The notes below the pieces were generated by a model, which saw only the letters and a program-made list of their open reading frames with translations, was not told where the DNA came from and made no database searches. A stretch of DNA of 64,000 nucleotides from Shewanella sp. NFH-SH190041 (GTDB lineage: Bacteria; Pseudomonadota; Gammaproteobacteria; Enterobacterales; Shewanellaceae). Every line of letters begins with the position of its first letter. The stretch's first letter is position 1. The position numbers and the translations under genes were made by a program. Of the stretch, positions 1 to 9,633 are shown in pieces. Location: positions 2,976,001-3,040,000 of the forward strand of contig NZ_AP026070.1 in NCBI RefSeq assembly GCF_024363255.1, given 5' to 3'.

Positions 1-29
1 ATCAGGGAACAGACACAGGGAGATGAAGT

Positions 30-545
30 ATGCTGCGACACCTGATAACGCTTCAGGCACCAGACCGAACCGGGCTGGTTGAACAGTTAGCCCATGCCAT
101 TAGTCGCCACGGCGGCAGTTGGCTGGATTCTGAAATGCGCCATATTGACGGTGTGTTTGCCGCCATTATTGTGGTTCAAAGCCCAGCACAACAGTGGGAT
201 GCCCTGCTAGAGCAATTGGAATGTATTGATGGACTGACGCTGACCTGCGCCGAGCTTGGTGCCAAGGCTGATATTGCCTACCACTGTCAGTATCAATTGG
301 TCGCCTATGACCGCACCGGATTAGTGCTAGATATCTCAAACAGAATTACCCAATTGGGCATTAATATCGAGCACTTTAGCAGCCAATTTGAATCCGCCGG
401 CCATACCGGGATCCCGCTGTTTCGGGCCAATATGACGCTGGGATTACCAGCTGCCGCATTAGAAGAAGAGCTACACCATGCCCTTTATGGTATCGGTGAT
501 GATGTGGTGTTGGATAAAATGCCAGATAACGGTGACCCCACCTGA
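30..545 (+). CDS. ACT-domain protein, GcvR-like
   Basis: A 171-residue protein made of two ACT-type modules, roughly residues 3-75 and 85-165. Each opens with a ligand-pocket pattern (APDRTGLVEQLA and AYDRTGLVLDIS). This two-ACT layout is that of GcvR, the accessory repressor of the glycine cleavage operon that acts by binding GcvA rather than DNA. There is no helix-turn-helix, which agrees with that role. The start is supported by GGGAG about ten bases upstream. No gcv gene lies in the window, so the regulatory target is not shown here; it could be another amino-acid-sensing ACT regulator. Confidence 0.75.
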   Translation: MLRHLITLQAPDRTGLVEQLAHAISRHGGSWLDSEMRHIDGVFAAIIVVQSPAQQWDALLEQLECIDGLTLTCAELGAKADIAYHCQYQLVAYDRTGLVLDISNRITQLGINIEHFSSQFESAGHTGIPLFRANMTLGLPAAALEEELHHALYGIGDDVVLDKMPDNGDPT

Positions 546-566
546 CAACATCAGGTGAACTAAGCG

Positions 567-848
567 TTATTGCGGGATACGACCGTTACGCACCAGCGCC
601 CGGCGCACATTACGGCACAGTTTGCCAAAACGGTTGAGATCATCAAATCCGGGCGCAATGCCCCGATTAATACTGTGCTGCCAATAACTCAGTTCACTGT
701 CCACCAGCTCCATTAATTTTTTCGGGCAGCCGATACACTCGTTGTCTGGTCCGCAAACGAAGGTATCGGCATCGTATAAGGGGAACTCCTGCTTTACCGC
801 ATCAATAATCTGCTGCATAGCGGTGATCCGGTCCGGTTTCTGGCCCAT
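567..848 (-). CDS. conserved small Cys-rich protein of unknown function
   Basis: A 93-residue soluble protein I cannot assign to a characterised family. Its central segment carries Cys residues spaced as C-x5-C-x2-C followed by PKK, plus another Cys near residue 78, which could bind a metal. The C-terminus is basic. I chose the ATG at 848 because AGGTG lies about eight bases upstream; a GTG nine bases further out is also in frame but overlaps that site. The gene is convergent with the ACT gene, with only about 20 bases between the stops. Confidence 0.6.
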   Translation of the reverse strand: MGQKPDRITAMQQIIDAVKQEFPLYDADTFVCGPDNECIGCPKKLMELVDSELSYWQHSINRGIAPGFDDLNRFGKLCRNVRRALVRNGRIPQ

Positions 849-1070
849 AATTTTCACCTAGATGATGATAACTACCGACATTATAACGCTGAGTGGTATA
901 AGCGGATATACGACAAATTTTATCGTACAAAACACCCCCTCCCCATCAAGCAGTTTTAAGGTCGACAGCAGAATTAACCGTCTGATTTAACGATCTGTAA
1001 GCACTACCGACAAGCTGAGACAGCTTTGGTACACTGGCACATTCACCTTCAAGAATAAGAGTCCATCGCC

Positions 1071-1898
1071 GTGAGCCAAATGCAAGGAACCCTGTCAAAA
1101 ATGCGCAGCTGTCTGGATGAGCAGCAAGCCGTCAGTTATCGTCTACCGGTGGGAGAGCAGGAATTAGCCTTAAATCCACTGATTGGCAAGTCATTGACAC
1201 TTGTTCACACAGGCAATATCTACTGCTGTAACTGCGGAAAAAAAACCAAGAAAAGCTATGCACAGGGTCACTGTTTTGTGTGTATGCAGAAATTGGCCAG
1301 TTGCGATATGTGTATTATGAAACCGGAAACCTGTCATTTCAGTGCTGGTACCTGTCGGGAGCCTGAATGGGGAGAGCGTAACTGTTTTGTGCCCCACTAT
1401 GTTTATCTGGCTAATACTTCAGGCATTAAGGTTGGTATCACCCGCCATACGCAAATCCCCACCCGTTGGATCGATCAAGGGGCAACCCAAGGCCTCCCCA
1501 TTATTAAAGTGGCAAATCGCCGCTTGTCTGGCTTGGTTGAAGTTGAGTTGGCTAAGTTGATTAAAGATAAAACTAACTGGCAGGCAATGTTGAAAAGTAA
1601 TGCTGAAGATATTGATCTAAAGCAGCAAGCTAAAGAGTTACTGCCACATATCGAACAAAGGTTAGCTGAGCTGATTGCCGCTGAAGGCCCGGATGCAATT
1701 ACGATTCTGAGCAATGACATCCAACCCATCCACTACCCAGTGGACGTATTCCCGACCAAGGTGAAATCTTTCAATCTGGATAAAGCGCCCATAGTCAGTG
1801 GCATCCTTATGGGCATAAAAGGGCAATATTTAATATTTGATACCGGGGTCATCAATATCCGTAAATACACCGGCTATGAAATCGCCATTGAGAGTTAA
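1071..1898 (+). CDS. DUF2797 family zinc-ribbon / GIY-YIG-like protein
   Basis: A 275-residue protein. Residues about 50-105 hold a dense Cys/His cluster (CCNCGKKT, HCFVCMQK, CDMCIMKPETCH), indicating one or two zinc ribbons. The following segment, VYLANTSGIKVGITR and then RWIDQGA, resembles the GIY-YIG nuclease core as described for DUF2797. The start is GTG, placed after AATAAGAG. The function is unknown; a nucleic-acid role is inferred only from the fold resemblance. Confidence 0.75.
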   Translation: MSQMQGTLSKMRSCLDEQQAVSYRLPVGEQELALNPLIGKSLTLVHTGNIYCCNCGKKTKKSYAQGHCFVCMQKLASCDMCIMKPETCHFSAGTCREPEWGERNCFVPHYVYLANTSGIKVGITRHTQIPTRWIDQGATQGLPIIKVANRRLSGLVEVELAKLIKDKTNWQAMLKSNAEDIDLKQQAKELLPHIEQRLAELIAAEGPDAITILSNDIQPIHYPVDVFPTKVKSFNLDKAPIVSGILMGIKGQYLIFDTGVINIRKYTGYEIAIES

Positions 1899-2053
1899 TC
1901 GATCCAACTAACCCAACTAGCCTAAATAAGATGTCTGCTGTTTATCACTACAGCAGACTCTAAAATGTCTGTGCTGCAGATTTCGAGCTATTTTTATGCT
2001 CGACTGTTCAGTCTTAACTTCACTGCATTATCACACCGTCTCACAAGCGGCCT

Positions 2054-2318
2054 AGGGTCTGTTGACCTTTCGTGATTAAATTTCGTTCGAGATAAAAGCG
2101 TTTTAATCGCGGCAAGTGGTTTGCCGCCTAGTTATTTAAGCAAGAACCGCTCAACAAAGCGTAAAACGCTTTTAGCCGAACCCGTCGGGCAGCATTTGAG
2201 GCTCCTTTCTACTGCATTATCGGCTTATCAGGTAGCGCAACTACCTATCAAAGCCGCTGCCTTGTATAAATAATCCTCAAATCGCTGCAAAAACAAACTT
2301 GAAAGGTCAACAGACCCT
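2054..2318 (-). repeat. ~265-bp TIR repeat, copy 1
   Basis: The element is bounded by perfect 18-bp inverted repeats, AGGGTCTGTTGACCTTTC at 2054-2071 and its complement at 2301-2318. The interior matches, in reverse orientation, the elements near 18.4, 50.8 and 53.0 kb. The left flank has TA; the right flank has TG, probably a mutated TA. It contains a small hairpin (AGGTAG-TTGCG-CTACCT on the opposite strand) and no convincing gene. It fills most of the gene-free stretch between the DUF2797 and GSCFA genes. Confidence 0.85.
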
Positions 2319-2374
2319 GGGGAGTAAAACATGCCCCCAAGAGCCATGGCGGATAAGATGAAATAACACGGGGA

Positions 2375-4099
2375 TTACCCCCGAACCAAAGGCAATAGTT
2401 GCGCTGCCAACCAATCGTAATAACAATCAGCGCCATGGAAATAATCGACTTCGCCACCGTCATACACCACAGACGAGGCATATTGCATCGGCTCGTCGAT
2501 GTCCTCATCAAACTGCCGAATGGCATTAAAATACACCAACCCCAATTGATTACAGACGTACTCCATCGCATCAACATAAGCACGCATAATCTCAGCCATC
2601 GGGCGAGATTGTTCAAAATGCTGCCAAAATGGGGTGTCTGACACCATAATCACTCGGTGCCCTGCCTGTTTCAAGCGCAGTACAATCGTCAACTGATCTT
2701 GCTGCTCTGCGTTGAAATAGTCGATGAAATCCTCCATTTCAATACCGGCCAGCCGCTCCGGACGATGCGTTTTCATCCATTGTATAAACATGGCGACGGT
2801 TTGATGTGTCTGCAGGCCAATATTGGTCACAACACAGCAGGTATCTTCACTTGAGGTTGATTCAGCTAAATGCAGATTAGCGGTAATCGACTGCCATAAC
2901 TGCCGGGAGTGGGCGTTCTCCAGCGGCACCATAATATCAGCCTCAGGAACCAGCATAAATTTATGCTGAGCAAAGCCAGAGCCATTCATTACCATACCAC
3001 CACAATGGGGGTAATCTATCCGCGCAAAGGCTTTGGCCAACTTTCCCAAATGACTGTCACCAATTAACGTCAAGCCAATATGCCCTTGCTGAGACGCTTG
3101 CTGTTGTTGTAAAACCGCATCATTAAATTCTTCATCACAACTGGCTTCGATATTCACAGCGTCAATAATATCGGCGTCCAGTCCTAACGCTTGCCCCCAA
3201 TGGCTCATCACAAAATTCACCCCGGCAGATGAAATAGTGCGGCGATTTTGCTGATAACGAAAATCCTTTAACCCCGGCATGGTTATCAGATCAAATGAAG
3301 GAAAATAACTCACCTGCGCATGCTGCTCACAAAACTGTCCGGCCACCGCACGAAGTACCGCTTTGGCATAACTATTGGCCACCAGCACATGCTGCTCTGT
3401 CGCTGTGGCCGTCAATGGCACCGGTGAGACAGTTAAAACACATTTTATGGTTGGATTAATACTGGTGACGATTTCAATTAATTGAGTCAGATCAGACAGG
3501 ATGTCAGAAAATTGAAAAACCTTGAGAGTATAAATATCCGCATTGTATTCCCCTTGCTTAACGCCGGGACAACTGGGATAACAAATACCCAATGTATCTT
3601 GCCATGCCTCAATTAATCCTAAAGTAAAAATAAAACAGTCACTGTGACTAAGCTGATATTTAATCTCCTCAATCACGGCTTTTCTTACATCCAGTAAATC
3701 GGCTTTATTGTAATAGCCTTCAGGATTAAGATTAGGCAGCAATAAATCAATAAAATGCTGTGATACTGGGTGCTGATAAATACTGTATTGCGCTAACTCA
3801 TCATCAGAAAAGGTCAGCCACTGTAATAGCGCCCTTGGCGTATAGACATTACCTAAAGCAAAACTGGCCGTTTCATGTTGCAGTAATTTACTCTGACAAT
3901 ACTGATAACCATGCTGTTGTAGCCAATGCCCAATATACTGAGCAAAACAGGAGCCCGCCGAGGTTATTTTATGATGAGCTTGTATTGGAAGTGCAGGAAT
4001 AATTTCTGAAAGCGTACTGGTTTCTGGATTAATTTCGGCCACCGCAGTGCGCCAAAACATCCCTTGTTTATCGGTATTATAAGGGTGAGCGTTCAGCAT
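2375..4099 (-). CDS. GSCFA domain-containing protein
   Basis: A 574-residue protein. The motif that names the family, here AGSCFAQYIG, is near residue 50 and is followed by GNVYTPRALLQWL and FTLGLIEAW, typical of GSCFA proteins, which are SGNH-hydrolase relatives. The second half, from about residue 345, has LIGDSHLGKL, which looks like a second SGNH-like block, so the protein may carry two related modules. There is no signal peptide. GSCFA proteins are often found with surface polysaccharide genes, but none is nearby. The substrate is unknown. Confidence 0.8.
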   Translation of the reverse strand: MLNAHPYNTDKQGMFWRTAVAEINPETSTLSEIIPALPIQAHHKITSAGSCFAQYIGHWLQQHGYQYCQSKLLQHETASFALGNVYTPRALLQWLTFSDDELAQYSIYQHPVSQHFIDLLLPNLNPEGYYNKADLLDVRKAVIEEIKYQLSHSDCFIFTLGLIEAWQDTLGICYPSCPGVKQGEYNADIYTLKVFQFSDILSDLTQLIEIVTSINPTIKCVLTVSPVPLTATATEQHVLVANSYAKAVLRAVAGQFCEQHAQVSYFPSFDLITMPGLKDFRYQQNRRTISSAGVNFVMSHWGQALGLDADIIDAVNIEASCDEEFNDAVLQQQQASQQGHIGLTLIGDSHLGKLAKAFARIDYPHCGGMVMNGSGFAQHKFMLVPEADIMVPLENAHSRQLWQSITANLHLAESTSSEDTCCVVTNIGLQTHQTVAMFIQWMKTHRPERLAGIEMEDFIDYFNAEQQDQLTIVLRLKQAGHRVIMVSDTPFWQHFEQSRPMAEIMRAYVDAMEYVCNQLGLVYFNAIRQFDEDIDEPMQYASSVVYDGGEVDYFHGADCYYDWLAAQLLPLVRG

Positions 4100-4563
4100 A
4101 GTAATACTCTATTATCACGTGATAAGAAGATGATTATTAATGCTGCTGACTACTTGATTATATCATCCTATTTAAAACATCTTTCCGGCCTAGATTTGAG
4201 TTATGCCACAATACTTATTTCATAACTTATGCCATAGCATCAGTTTAACTCGGCTTTATTATGTGTAGTTAAATTTACTTAAAATAGACATTAAGCACGC
4301 AATATTGATAAATATTACTGACTGAAAAGAAACTTTCGCCTGACGGTATTTCTCTGTATTACTTAATCTTATAGGAGTAAATCTTATAGAAATAAATCCT
4401 ACAGCGATAAAATATCTTACCCACTTATTCAATTAAGCCATTGTAAAACATCAATAAAAACTCATGAGAGTATCAGCAGTTCATCACCTAGATGATGAAC
4501 TGCTTGGCGTAAAAATCTCAACCTTAAATAGGATCAGTTCGCTATTGCTATCCAGCATAAGTC
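4100..4563. other. intergenic stretch with candidate terminator
   Basis: AT-rich sequence between two minus-strand genes. It contains a 12-bp perfect stem with a 6-base loop at 4475-4504 (AGCAGTTCATCA ... TGATGAACTGCT), about 60 bases beyond the stop of the TerC-family gene; a T-run on the minus strand appears only some 15 bases later (4456-4460). It may act as that gene's terminator. The part near 4100-4200 should hold the GSCFA promoter, but I see no clear -35/-10 pair. Confidence 0.5.
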
Positions 4564-6087
4564 CTATAAGCGGGTGATACGCACCTTACTGATCCGCAAT
4601 GCATCGGCCTCAAGCACTTCAAACTTCAGCCCCCGATGGATAAAACTATCACCGATTTTTGGCATGCCGCCACAGTCACACTGCAATAATCCGGCAACGG
4701 TAACATATTCTTGCTCCGGCTCGACCAGCCCTGCGATCTCTAACCTGTGTTCCAGATCATGCAAAGCCGTAGAGCCTTTCACAATCCAGCCACCATCATT
4801 AACCGTCATTTCTGGCACTTCACCGACATCCGGAAATTCCCCGACAATGGACTCCAGAAGATCATGTAATGTGACTATGCCCTGCACATCGCCAAATTCA
4901 TCTGCCAGTACCGCCAAATTAGTGCGATTCAGCCTAAAGCCTTCCAGTAACCGCATGGCATTAATGGTATCTGGCACCACCAGCGCTGGGTTTTGTTTCG
5001 CTAACTCAGCAATACTCTGCCCGGCTTCTATGGCTAGCAACATATCTTTGCTGCGCACCACCCCGAGCAATTCATCGACAACGCCCTGACAGACAGGAAA
5101 TAACTGGTGGGGACAATCACGGATCTGCGTTTTTAATCTGGCCGTATCTGCCGTGGCATCAATCCACATCACATCATTACGCGGTGTCATCATGGTACGC
5201 ACAGAGCGCTCAGCTAATGATAGCACCCCAGTGACCATTTCCCGCTCTTCTGCCGCAAACTCCTGGCGGTTGTCTGTCGCGCCTTCTGGCAGGGCATCTT
5301 CCAGCTCCAGCCGTCCCCCCATCAGCTTAACAATGGCATCTGTGGTACGCTGACGCAGTGGCACCCGCTCGGCCTGCTTTTCCAAATTGTGTTTCGCTAG
5401 CTGATTAAAGCCCTCGGTCAAAATCGAAAAGCCCATCGCGGTATAGAGATACCCTTTGGGGATATGGAAGCCCAGCCCCTCCGCCACCAGAGAGAAGCCG
5501 ATCATCAGCAGAAAACTCAGACACAACACCACGACGGTAGGGTGCTCATTCACAAATTCAGTAATACTCTTGGACGCCACCAGCATAATCATCATGGCAA
5601 TGATCACCGCCATCATCATTACCGCCAGATTATCCACCATACCCACAGCGGTAATAATTGAGTCCAAGCTAAATACCGCATCTAATGCCAATATTTGGAC
5701 AATGATCACCCCCATGCTGGCATACACGCCACGCCCGGCGCTGGCCTGCTGCTCTCCTTCTAATCTGTCATGCAGTTCCATAGTGGCTTTCGCCAGCAAG
5801 AAGATCCCCCCGCCCATTAAAATCAAATCCCGGGCAGAGAATGACAATTCCCCCACACTGAATAGCGGAGTAGTCAGCGTCACCAACCAAGACACAGCCG
5901 TCAACAGACATAACCGTAGCAACAGTGCCAGTGACAGCCCCAAAATCCGGGCTTTATCCCGTTGAGCTGGCGGTAATTTTTTCACCAGAATAGCAACAAA
6001 TACCAGGTTATCTATCCCCAGCACAATTTCTAGAATAATCAGGGTGATCAGACCTATCCATAAATGTGGATCTGCCAAGAACTCCAT
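4564..6087 (-). CDS. TerC/CBS/CorC-HlyC membrane protein, YoaE family
   Basis: A 507-residue protein with three parts. Residues 1-240 form a TerC-type membrane domain with about seven hydrophobic segments and the signature [17 protein letters not shown] pair of CBS domains follows at about 290-415 and a CorC_HlyC domain at about 425-507. This is the architecture and length of E. coli YoaE, YegH and YgdQ. Manganese export has been shown for some TerC-domain proteins, so metal-ion transport is a reasonable inference; the substrate here is unknown. It stands alone. Confidence 0.85.
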   Translation of the reverse strand: MEFLADPHLWIGLITLIILEIVLGIDNLVFVAILVKKLPPAQRDKARILGLSLALLLRLCLLTAVSWLVTLTTPLFSVGELSFSARDLILMGGGIFLLAKATMELHDRLEGEQQASAGRGVYASMGVIIVQILALDAVFSLDSIITAVGMVDNLAVMMMAVIIAMMIMLVASKSITEFVNEHPTVVVLCLSFLLMIGFSLVAEGLGFHIPKGYLYTAMGFSILTEGFNQLAKHNLEKQAERVPLRQRTTDAIVKLMGGRLELEDALPEGATDNRQEFAAEEREMVTGVLSLAERSVRTMMTPRNDVMWIDATADTARLKTQIRDCPHQLFPVCQGVVDELLGVVRSKDMLLAIEAGQSIAELAKQNPALVVPDTINAMRLLEGFRLNRTNLAVLADEFGDVQGIVTLHDLLESIVGEFPDVGEVPEMTVNDGGWIVKGSTALHDLEHRLEIAGLVEPEQEYVTVAGLLQCDCGGMPKIGDSFIHRGLKFEVLEADALRISKVRITRL

Positions 6088-6709
6088 ACACCAAATACCT
6101 CATTTCAATCAGCACCCGATCGGGTGTGTCAGGCAGGAAAATACCTTTATCCCGACCACATGAAAAGCACAGATGGTCACAAGTGGTAACTTATGTTAAA
6201 AATTGCTCAGGGAATAGTCTCTTTTTTGTACAGCAAGACTGTTTCGCTGGCTAAAAGAGAAAGTGCTGACTTTTCAATTGTGAAGCGGCGATGGGGTACG
6301 GTTGTTAAATGCCGCTTAACACTGTCATGAAGCATGGTTAATCCCACATTTTTTTTATGGTTAAGGTGCCAGCAGCTAAATGAACATATTGCAGCATTAA
6401 AAAGCAAATTCTTTGTTAACAACAATTTATTTAGTGACAGCTAAATCACCATGCAAAGCAAGCTAGCTAAGGGGTTGTCAATAGCAAGTGAAGAACGCAT
6501 TATTCAACTTTATTCAAAAATCCTGAAACACGGATGCAGGCAAGATTAACCAAGTTTTAAAAACGTAGTGAAAAGTGACACCGAGCGCCCTGTTTACAGG
6601 GAATACGCCATCAGAGTAGTGTGCCAAGCATTAGCACATACTGATAGCACATTGCCCCCAGCGCAGCTGACGTATGTATTGTGTTCCGCCTAAGAATGGA
6701 ATAACCAAG
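6088..6709. other. long upstream region of the molybdoreductase gene
   Basis: 622 bases between the divergent TerC-family and reductase genes, so it should hold both promoters. I see one perfect small palindrome, CCCTGTTTACAGGG at 6588-6601, about 110 bases before the reductase start. I found no clear TorR, FNR or CRP box and no leader peptide. A 72-codon frame at 6207-6425 on the minus strand lacks a good ribosome site and I do not treat it as a gene. Confidence 0.45.
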
Positions 6710-9352
6710 ATGCCATTATCAAGACGTGATTTTCTCAAATCGGCATTGGCCAGCGCCGTTGCCGCCCAGGGGTTAACCCTGTTTCCTGCCGGTAAAGTCT
6801 TTGCAGACGACACCCAAGTTATTCCCCATGCCACCCACTATGGCCCATTCAATGCCATTGTGAAGGAAGGCAAACTGGTCGGGGTTCAACCACTCAATGA
6901 TGTGGACCCATTTCCGACTAAAATGCTGCTGGAAGGCATCATCAGCCGCACTTACAGCGACACCCGGGTACTTTACCCTATGGTGCGTAAATCTTATCTT
7001 GCTGATCCTCAAGGCGATACTAAGCCACATCTGCGCGGTAAAGAACCTTTTGTCCGGGTGGACTGGAACACAGCCATTGCGCTGACCGCATTGGCCATTG
7101 CCAAAACTATCAGTAAATATGGCAATGAAGGGGTATTCAGTGCCTCATATGATGGCTGGTCCCATGCGGGTCTAAACCGCCCACAAACACTGCAAGGCCG
7201 GTTCTTTAACCTGATTGGCGGACAAAGTGCCTGCTCCGGTGACTACAGTGCCGGTGCATCTGAAGTTATCCTGCCGCACATTGTCGGCGATTTGGAAGTT
7301 TACTCCCCACAAACTGCTTGGCAGGTCATAGAAGACAACACCGAAGTCATGCTGATAGTAGGTTGCGATCCTTTCAAAACCAACCGGGTAGAATTCCGGG
7401 TAGCCGATCATTCCATGCACAAGCACTGGGAAGAATTTGCTAAACGTGGCATCAAGTTTATCTCCATCAACCCACAACAAACCGAAACAGATAAAGGCTT
7501 AGGCAGTGAAATGGTGCATATCCGCCCGAATACGGATACCGCCCTGTTTACCGCCATGTCGTACCACCTGTACAAAACCAATCAGTACGACAAGCAATAT
7601 CTGGAAAAATACACTGTCGGTTGGGATAAATACATCAACTACCTGATCGGTAAAGATGATTACACCGCCAAGACCCCAGAATGGGCGGCAAAAATTACCG
7701 GTATTCCAGCAGAAAAAATCCGTGAACTGGCCAATCTTGTGGTGAAAAAACGCACCCAAATCTGTGCCGGCTGGGCAGTACAACGCGCCCAACACGGGGA
7801 AATGATCCACTGGTCCATCATCAACTTTGCTGCGATGGCCGGTAAAATCGGTAAACCAGGCGAAGGCTTTGGCTTCAGCTGGCACTATGGTAACGGCGGC
7901 ATGCCTGTTTCTGGCAAAAAAATGCCGGTGGGTCTGTCACAAGGCCGCAACCCTATCGCTGCCCGCTGCCCTGTTGTATTGATTTCTGAGATGCTGAAAA
8001 ACCCGGGCGCATCTTATACCCGTGATGGTCAGAACCTGACCTTCCCTAAAGCGGCAAAACTGATTTATACCGCGGGTAACAACCTGCTATCCCACCAGCA
8101 AAACACCAATGAGTTGATCGACGCGCTGAACCAACACGTTGATACCATTATCTGTCAGGATGCTTGGTGGTGTGCTTCGGCGCGCTATGCCGATATTGTG
8201 TTGGCCAGTACCACCAGTTTGGAGCGTAATGACATTACCTCCGGCGGCACTTATTCCAACAATAAAATTTACGCCATGAAGCAGGTAGTCAAGCCACTCG
8301 GCGACAGCTTGAATGACTATGATATCTTCTCCAGCCTGGCATTTATGTTCAATGTGCAGGATGACTACACCGAAGGCAAAACCTATATGCAGCATCTGCG
8401 GGATGCCTATGCTGCCTCAGATGCCACTGATGACTTTGATACATTCTGGAAAAATGGTATCACCTTCCTAAAAACCCCTGAAGCGGCTGACAAATTTGTC
8501 CGTCATGGTGAGTTTTATCAGGATCCAGAAAAGCATCCGCTGCACACCCCATCAGGCAAGATCGAGATGTACAGTGAAACCATCGCCGGGTTCAACATCC
8601 CCGACTGTCCACCAATGCCACAATGGCTGGTGCCTACTGAATGGTTAGGCAACGCAGATCCAGGGCAATTGCACGTACTGAGTCCACACCCTTGGATGCG
8701 TCTGCACTCCCAAATGGCCAATGCGGATGTCAATGAGTACGAATGTGTGGATGGTCGGCAGTTTGTCCGCATCAACCATAATGATGCCAAAGTGCGCGGC
8801 ATTAAAGATGGGGATCTAGTAGAAGTTTATAATGACCGCGGAGCACTGCTGGCCGGTGCCAAACTGGCTGATGATGTGATGCCCGGCGTGATTTATATTC
8901 ACGAAGGTGCTTGGCTGCAAAAAGACAGCAAAGGCCGCTGTAACTCAGGTGCAGTGAATATCCTGACCTCAGCCAAACCATCCAGTGGCTTAAGCCAAGG
9001 GACAACCGCCAACACCTGTCTGGCATATATGCGCAAGTGTAACGACCCTGAATCACCAAACCAGGCTTACCAGCCGCCAGTGATTGAAACGCTACCGAAG
9101 CCATACAATATCGATAATCTGGGTCTTGGCCCGGCAATCAAGGCGGTTAGCGGCGGTCATAAACAACAGCAGTCTAAAGGGGAGAAACTCTTCTATAACT
9201 CCTGTACTTTGTGTCACGCAGCGCCCGCCCCGACTGACTACACCTATCAGCAATGGCAGGGTATTACCCGCAGTATGTTCCCACGGGCAGGTCTGACCGC
9301 CGATGAACAGCAGGAAGTGCTGCAATTCTTGAAAAAACACGCGAAAAAATAA
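6710..9352 (+). CDS. Tat-exported TMAO/DMSO-type molybdoreductase with C-terminal cytochrome c domain (TorZ-like)
   Basis: An 880-residue periplasmic oxidoreductase of the serine-ligated bis-MGD family (TorA, TorZ, BisC, DmsA type III). The N-terminus SRRDFLKSA followed by a hydrophobic stretch is a Tat signal. The GDYSAGA motif places the Mo-ligating serine at about residue 180. The catalytic part ends near residue 800. The last 60 residues carry one CxxCH haem site (C832, C835, H836) and look like the terminal haem domain of TorC/TorY. I chose the ATG at 6710, which gives a compact Tat signal and has GGA nine bases upstream; an in-frame ATG lies at 6674. TMAO, DMSO or another S/N-oxide is the likely acceptor. 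No torC, torD or regulator is adjacent. Confidence 0.88.
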   Translation: MPLSRRDFLKSALASAVAAQGLTLFPAGKVFADDTQVIPHATHYGPFNAIVKEGKLVGVQPLNDVDPFPTKMLLEGIISRTYSDTRVLYPMVRKSYLADPQGDTKPHLRGKEPFVRVDWNTAIALTALAIAKTISKYGNEGVFSASYDGWSHAGLNRPQTLQGRFFNLIGGQSACSGDYSAGASEVILPHIVGDLEVYSPQTAWQVIEDNTEVMLIVGCDPFKTNRVEFRVADHSMHKHWEEFAKRGIKFISINPQQTETDKGLGSEMVHIRPNTDTALFTAMSYHLYKTNQYDKQYLEKYTVGWDKYINYLIGKDDYTAKTPEWAAKITGIPAEKIRELANLVVKKRTQICAGWAVQRAQHGEMIHWSIINFAAMAGKIGKPGEGFGFSWHYGNGGMPVSGKKMPVGLSQGRNPIAARCPVVLISEMLKNPGASYTRDGQNLTFPKAAKLIYTAGNNLLSHQQNTNELIDALNQHVDTIICQDAWWCASARYADIVLASTTSLERNDITSGGTYSNNKIYAMKQVVKPLGDSLNDYDIFSSLAFMFNVQDDYTEGKTYMQHLRDAYAASDATDDFDTFWKNGITFLKTPEAADKFVRHGEFYQDPEKHPLHTPSGKIEMYSETIAGFNIPDCPPMPQWLVPTEWLGNADPGQLHVLSPHPWMRLHSQMANADVNEYECVDGRQFVRINHNDAKVRGIKDGDLVEVYNDRGALLAGAKLADDVMPGVIYIHEGAWLQKDSKGRCNSGAVNILTSAKPSSGLSQGTTANTCLAYMRKCNDPESPNQAYQPPVIETLPKPYNIDNLGLGPAIKAVSGGHKQQQSKGEKLFYNSCTLCHAAPAPTDYTYQQWQGITRSMFPRAGLTADEQQEVLQFLKKHAKK

Positions 9353-9366
9353 CTTAAGTTGTGCAA

Positions 9367-9399
9367 CCTGTCAGTGGTAAATCCCTTACGACTGACAGG
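9367..9399 (+). terminator. stem-loop after the molybdoreductase gene
   Basis: A 9-bp inverted repeat (CCTGTCAGT ... ACTGACAGG) with a 15-base loop, 14 bases after the stop. There is no T-run behind it, so it may be an RNA 3' end stabiliser rather than a true intrinsic terminator. Confidence 0.4.
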
Positions 9400-9455
9400 A
9401 CATATTATCTTAATATTCGTGTTAACCGCAGCATGAAAAAAGATAGGGAAATCAA

Positions 9456-9572
9456 CAGTAGCAGCCCTGCAAGGGCAGGCGCATAATAGGCGAGACGACC
9501 TATGCTGCCAGCAAAGTTCGTTTAAAAGCAAAAGCCTCCTTTCCTCAGGTTGCTCTGATAGGAGGCTTTTTA
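9456..9572 (+). ncRNA. candidate structured 3'-end RNA
   Basis: Three hairpins follow each other: GCCCT-GCA-AGGGC near 9462, a bulged stem built on GGCA, GCA, TAGG pairing with CCTATGCTGCC at about 9474-9510, and the terminator at 9531-9570. This could be a small RNA or a structured 3' UTR of the reductase transcript. I do not recognise a known family and see no convincing promoter, so the call is tentative. Confidence 0.25.
9531..9571. terminator. bidirectional intrinsic terminator
   Basis: AAAGCCTCCT at 9531-9540 pairs with AGGAGGCTTT at 9560-9569, flanked by A-run and T-run. It lies between two convergent genes, the reductase and the DUF998 gene, and can serve both. Confidence 0.8.
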
Positions 9573-9633
9573 TTTGTCCATGTTTTTTTCGCTATATCTG
9601 CCACGCTAGCCTTCACCGCAAACAGATGCTTAC

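Noticed and set aside
2248..2616. 122-codon frame overlapping the end of the GSCFA gene
   Set aside because: It starts inside the GSCFA gene in another frame and ends in repeat copy 1; no ribosome site or coding pattern.
6207..6425. 72-codon frame in the long gap before the molybdoreductase gene
   Set aside because: No ribosome site, no recognisable protein features, atypical composition for a gene.
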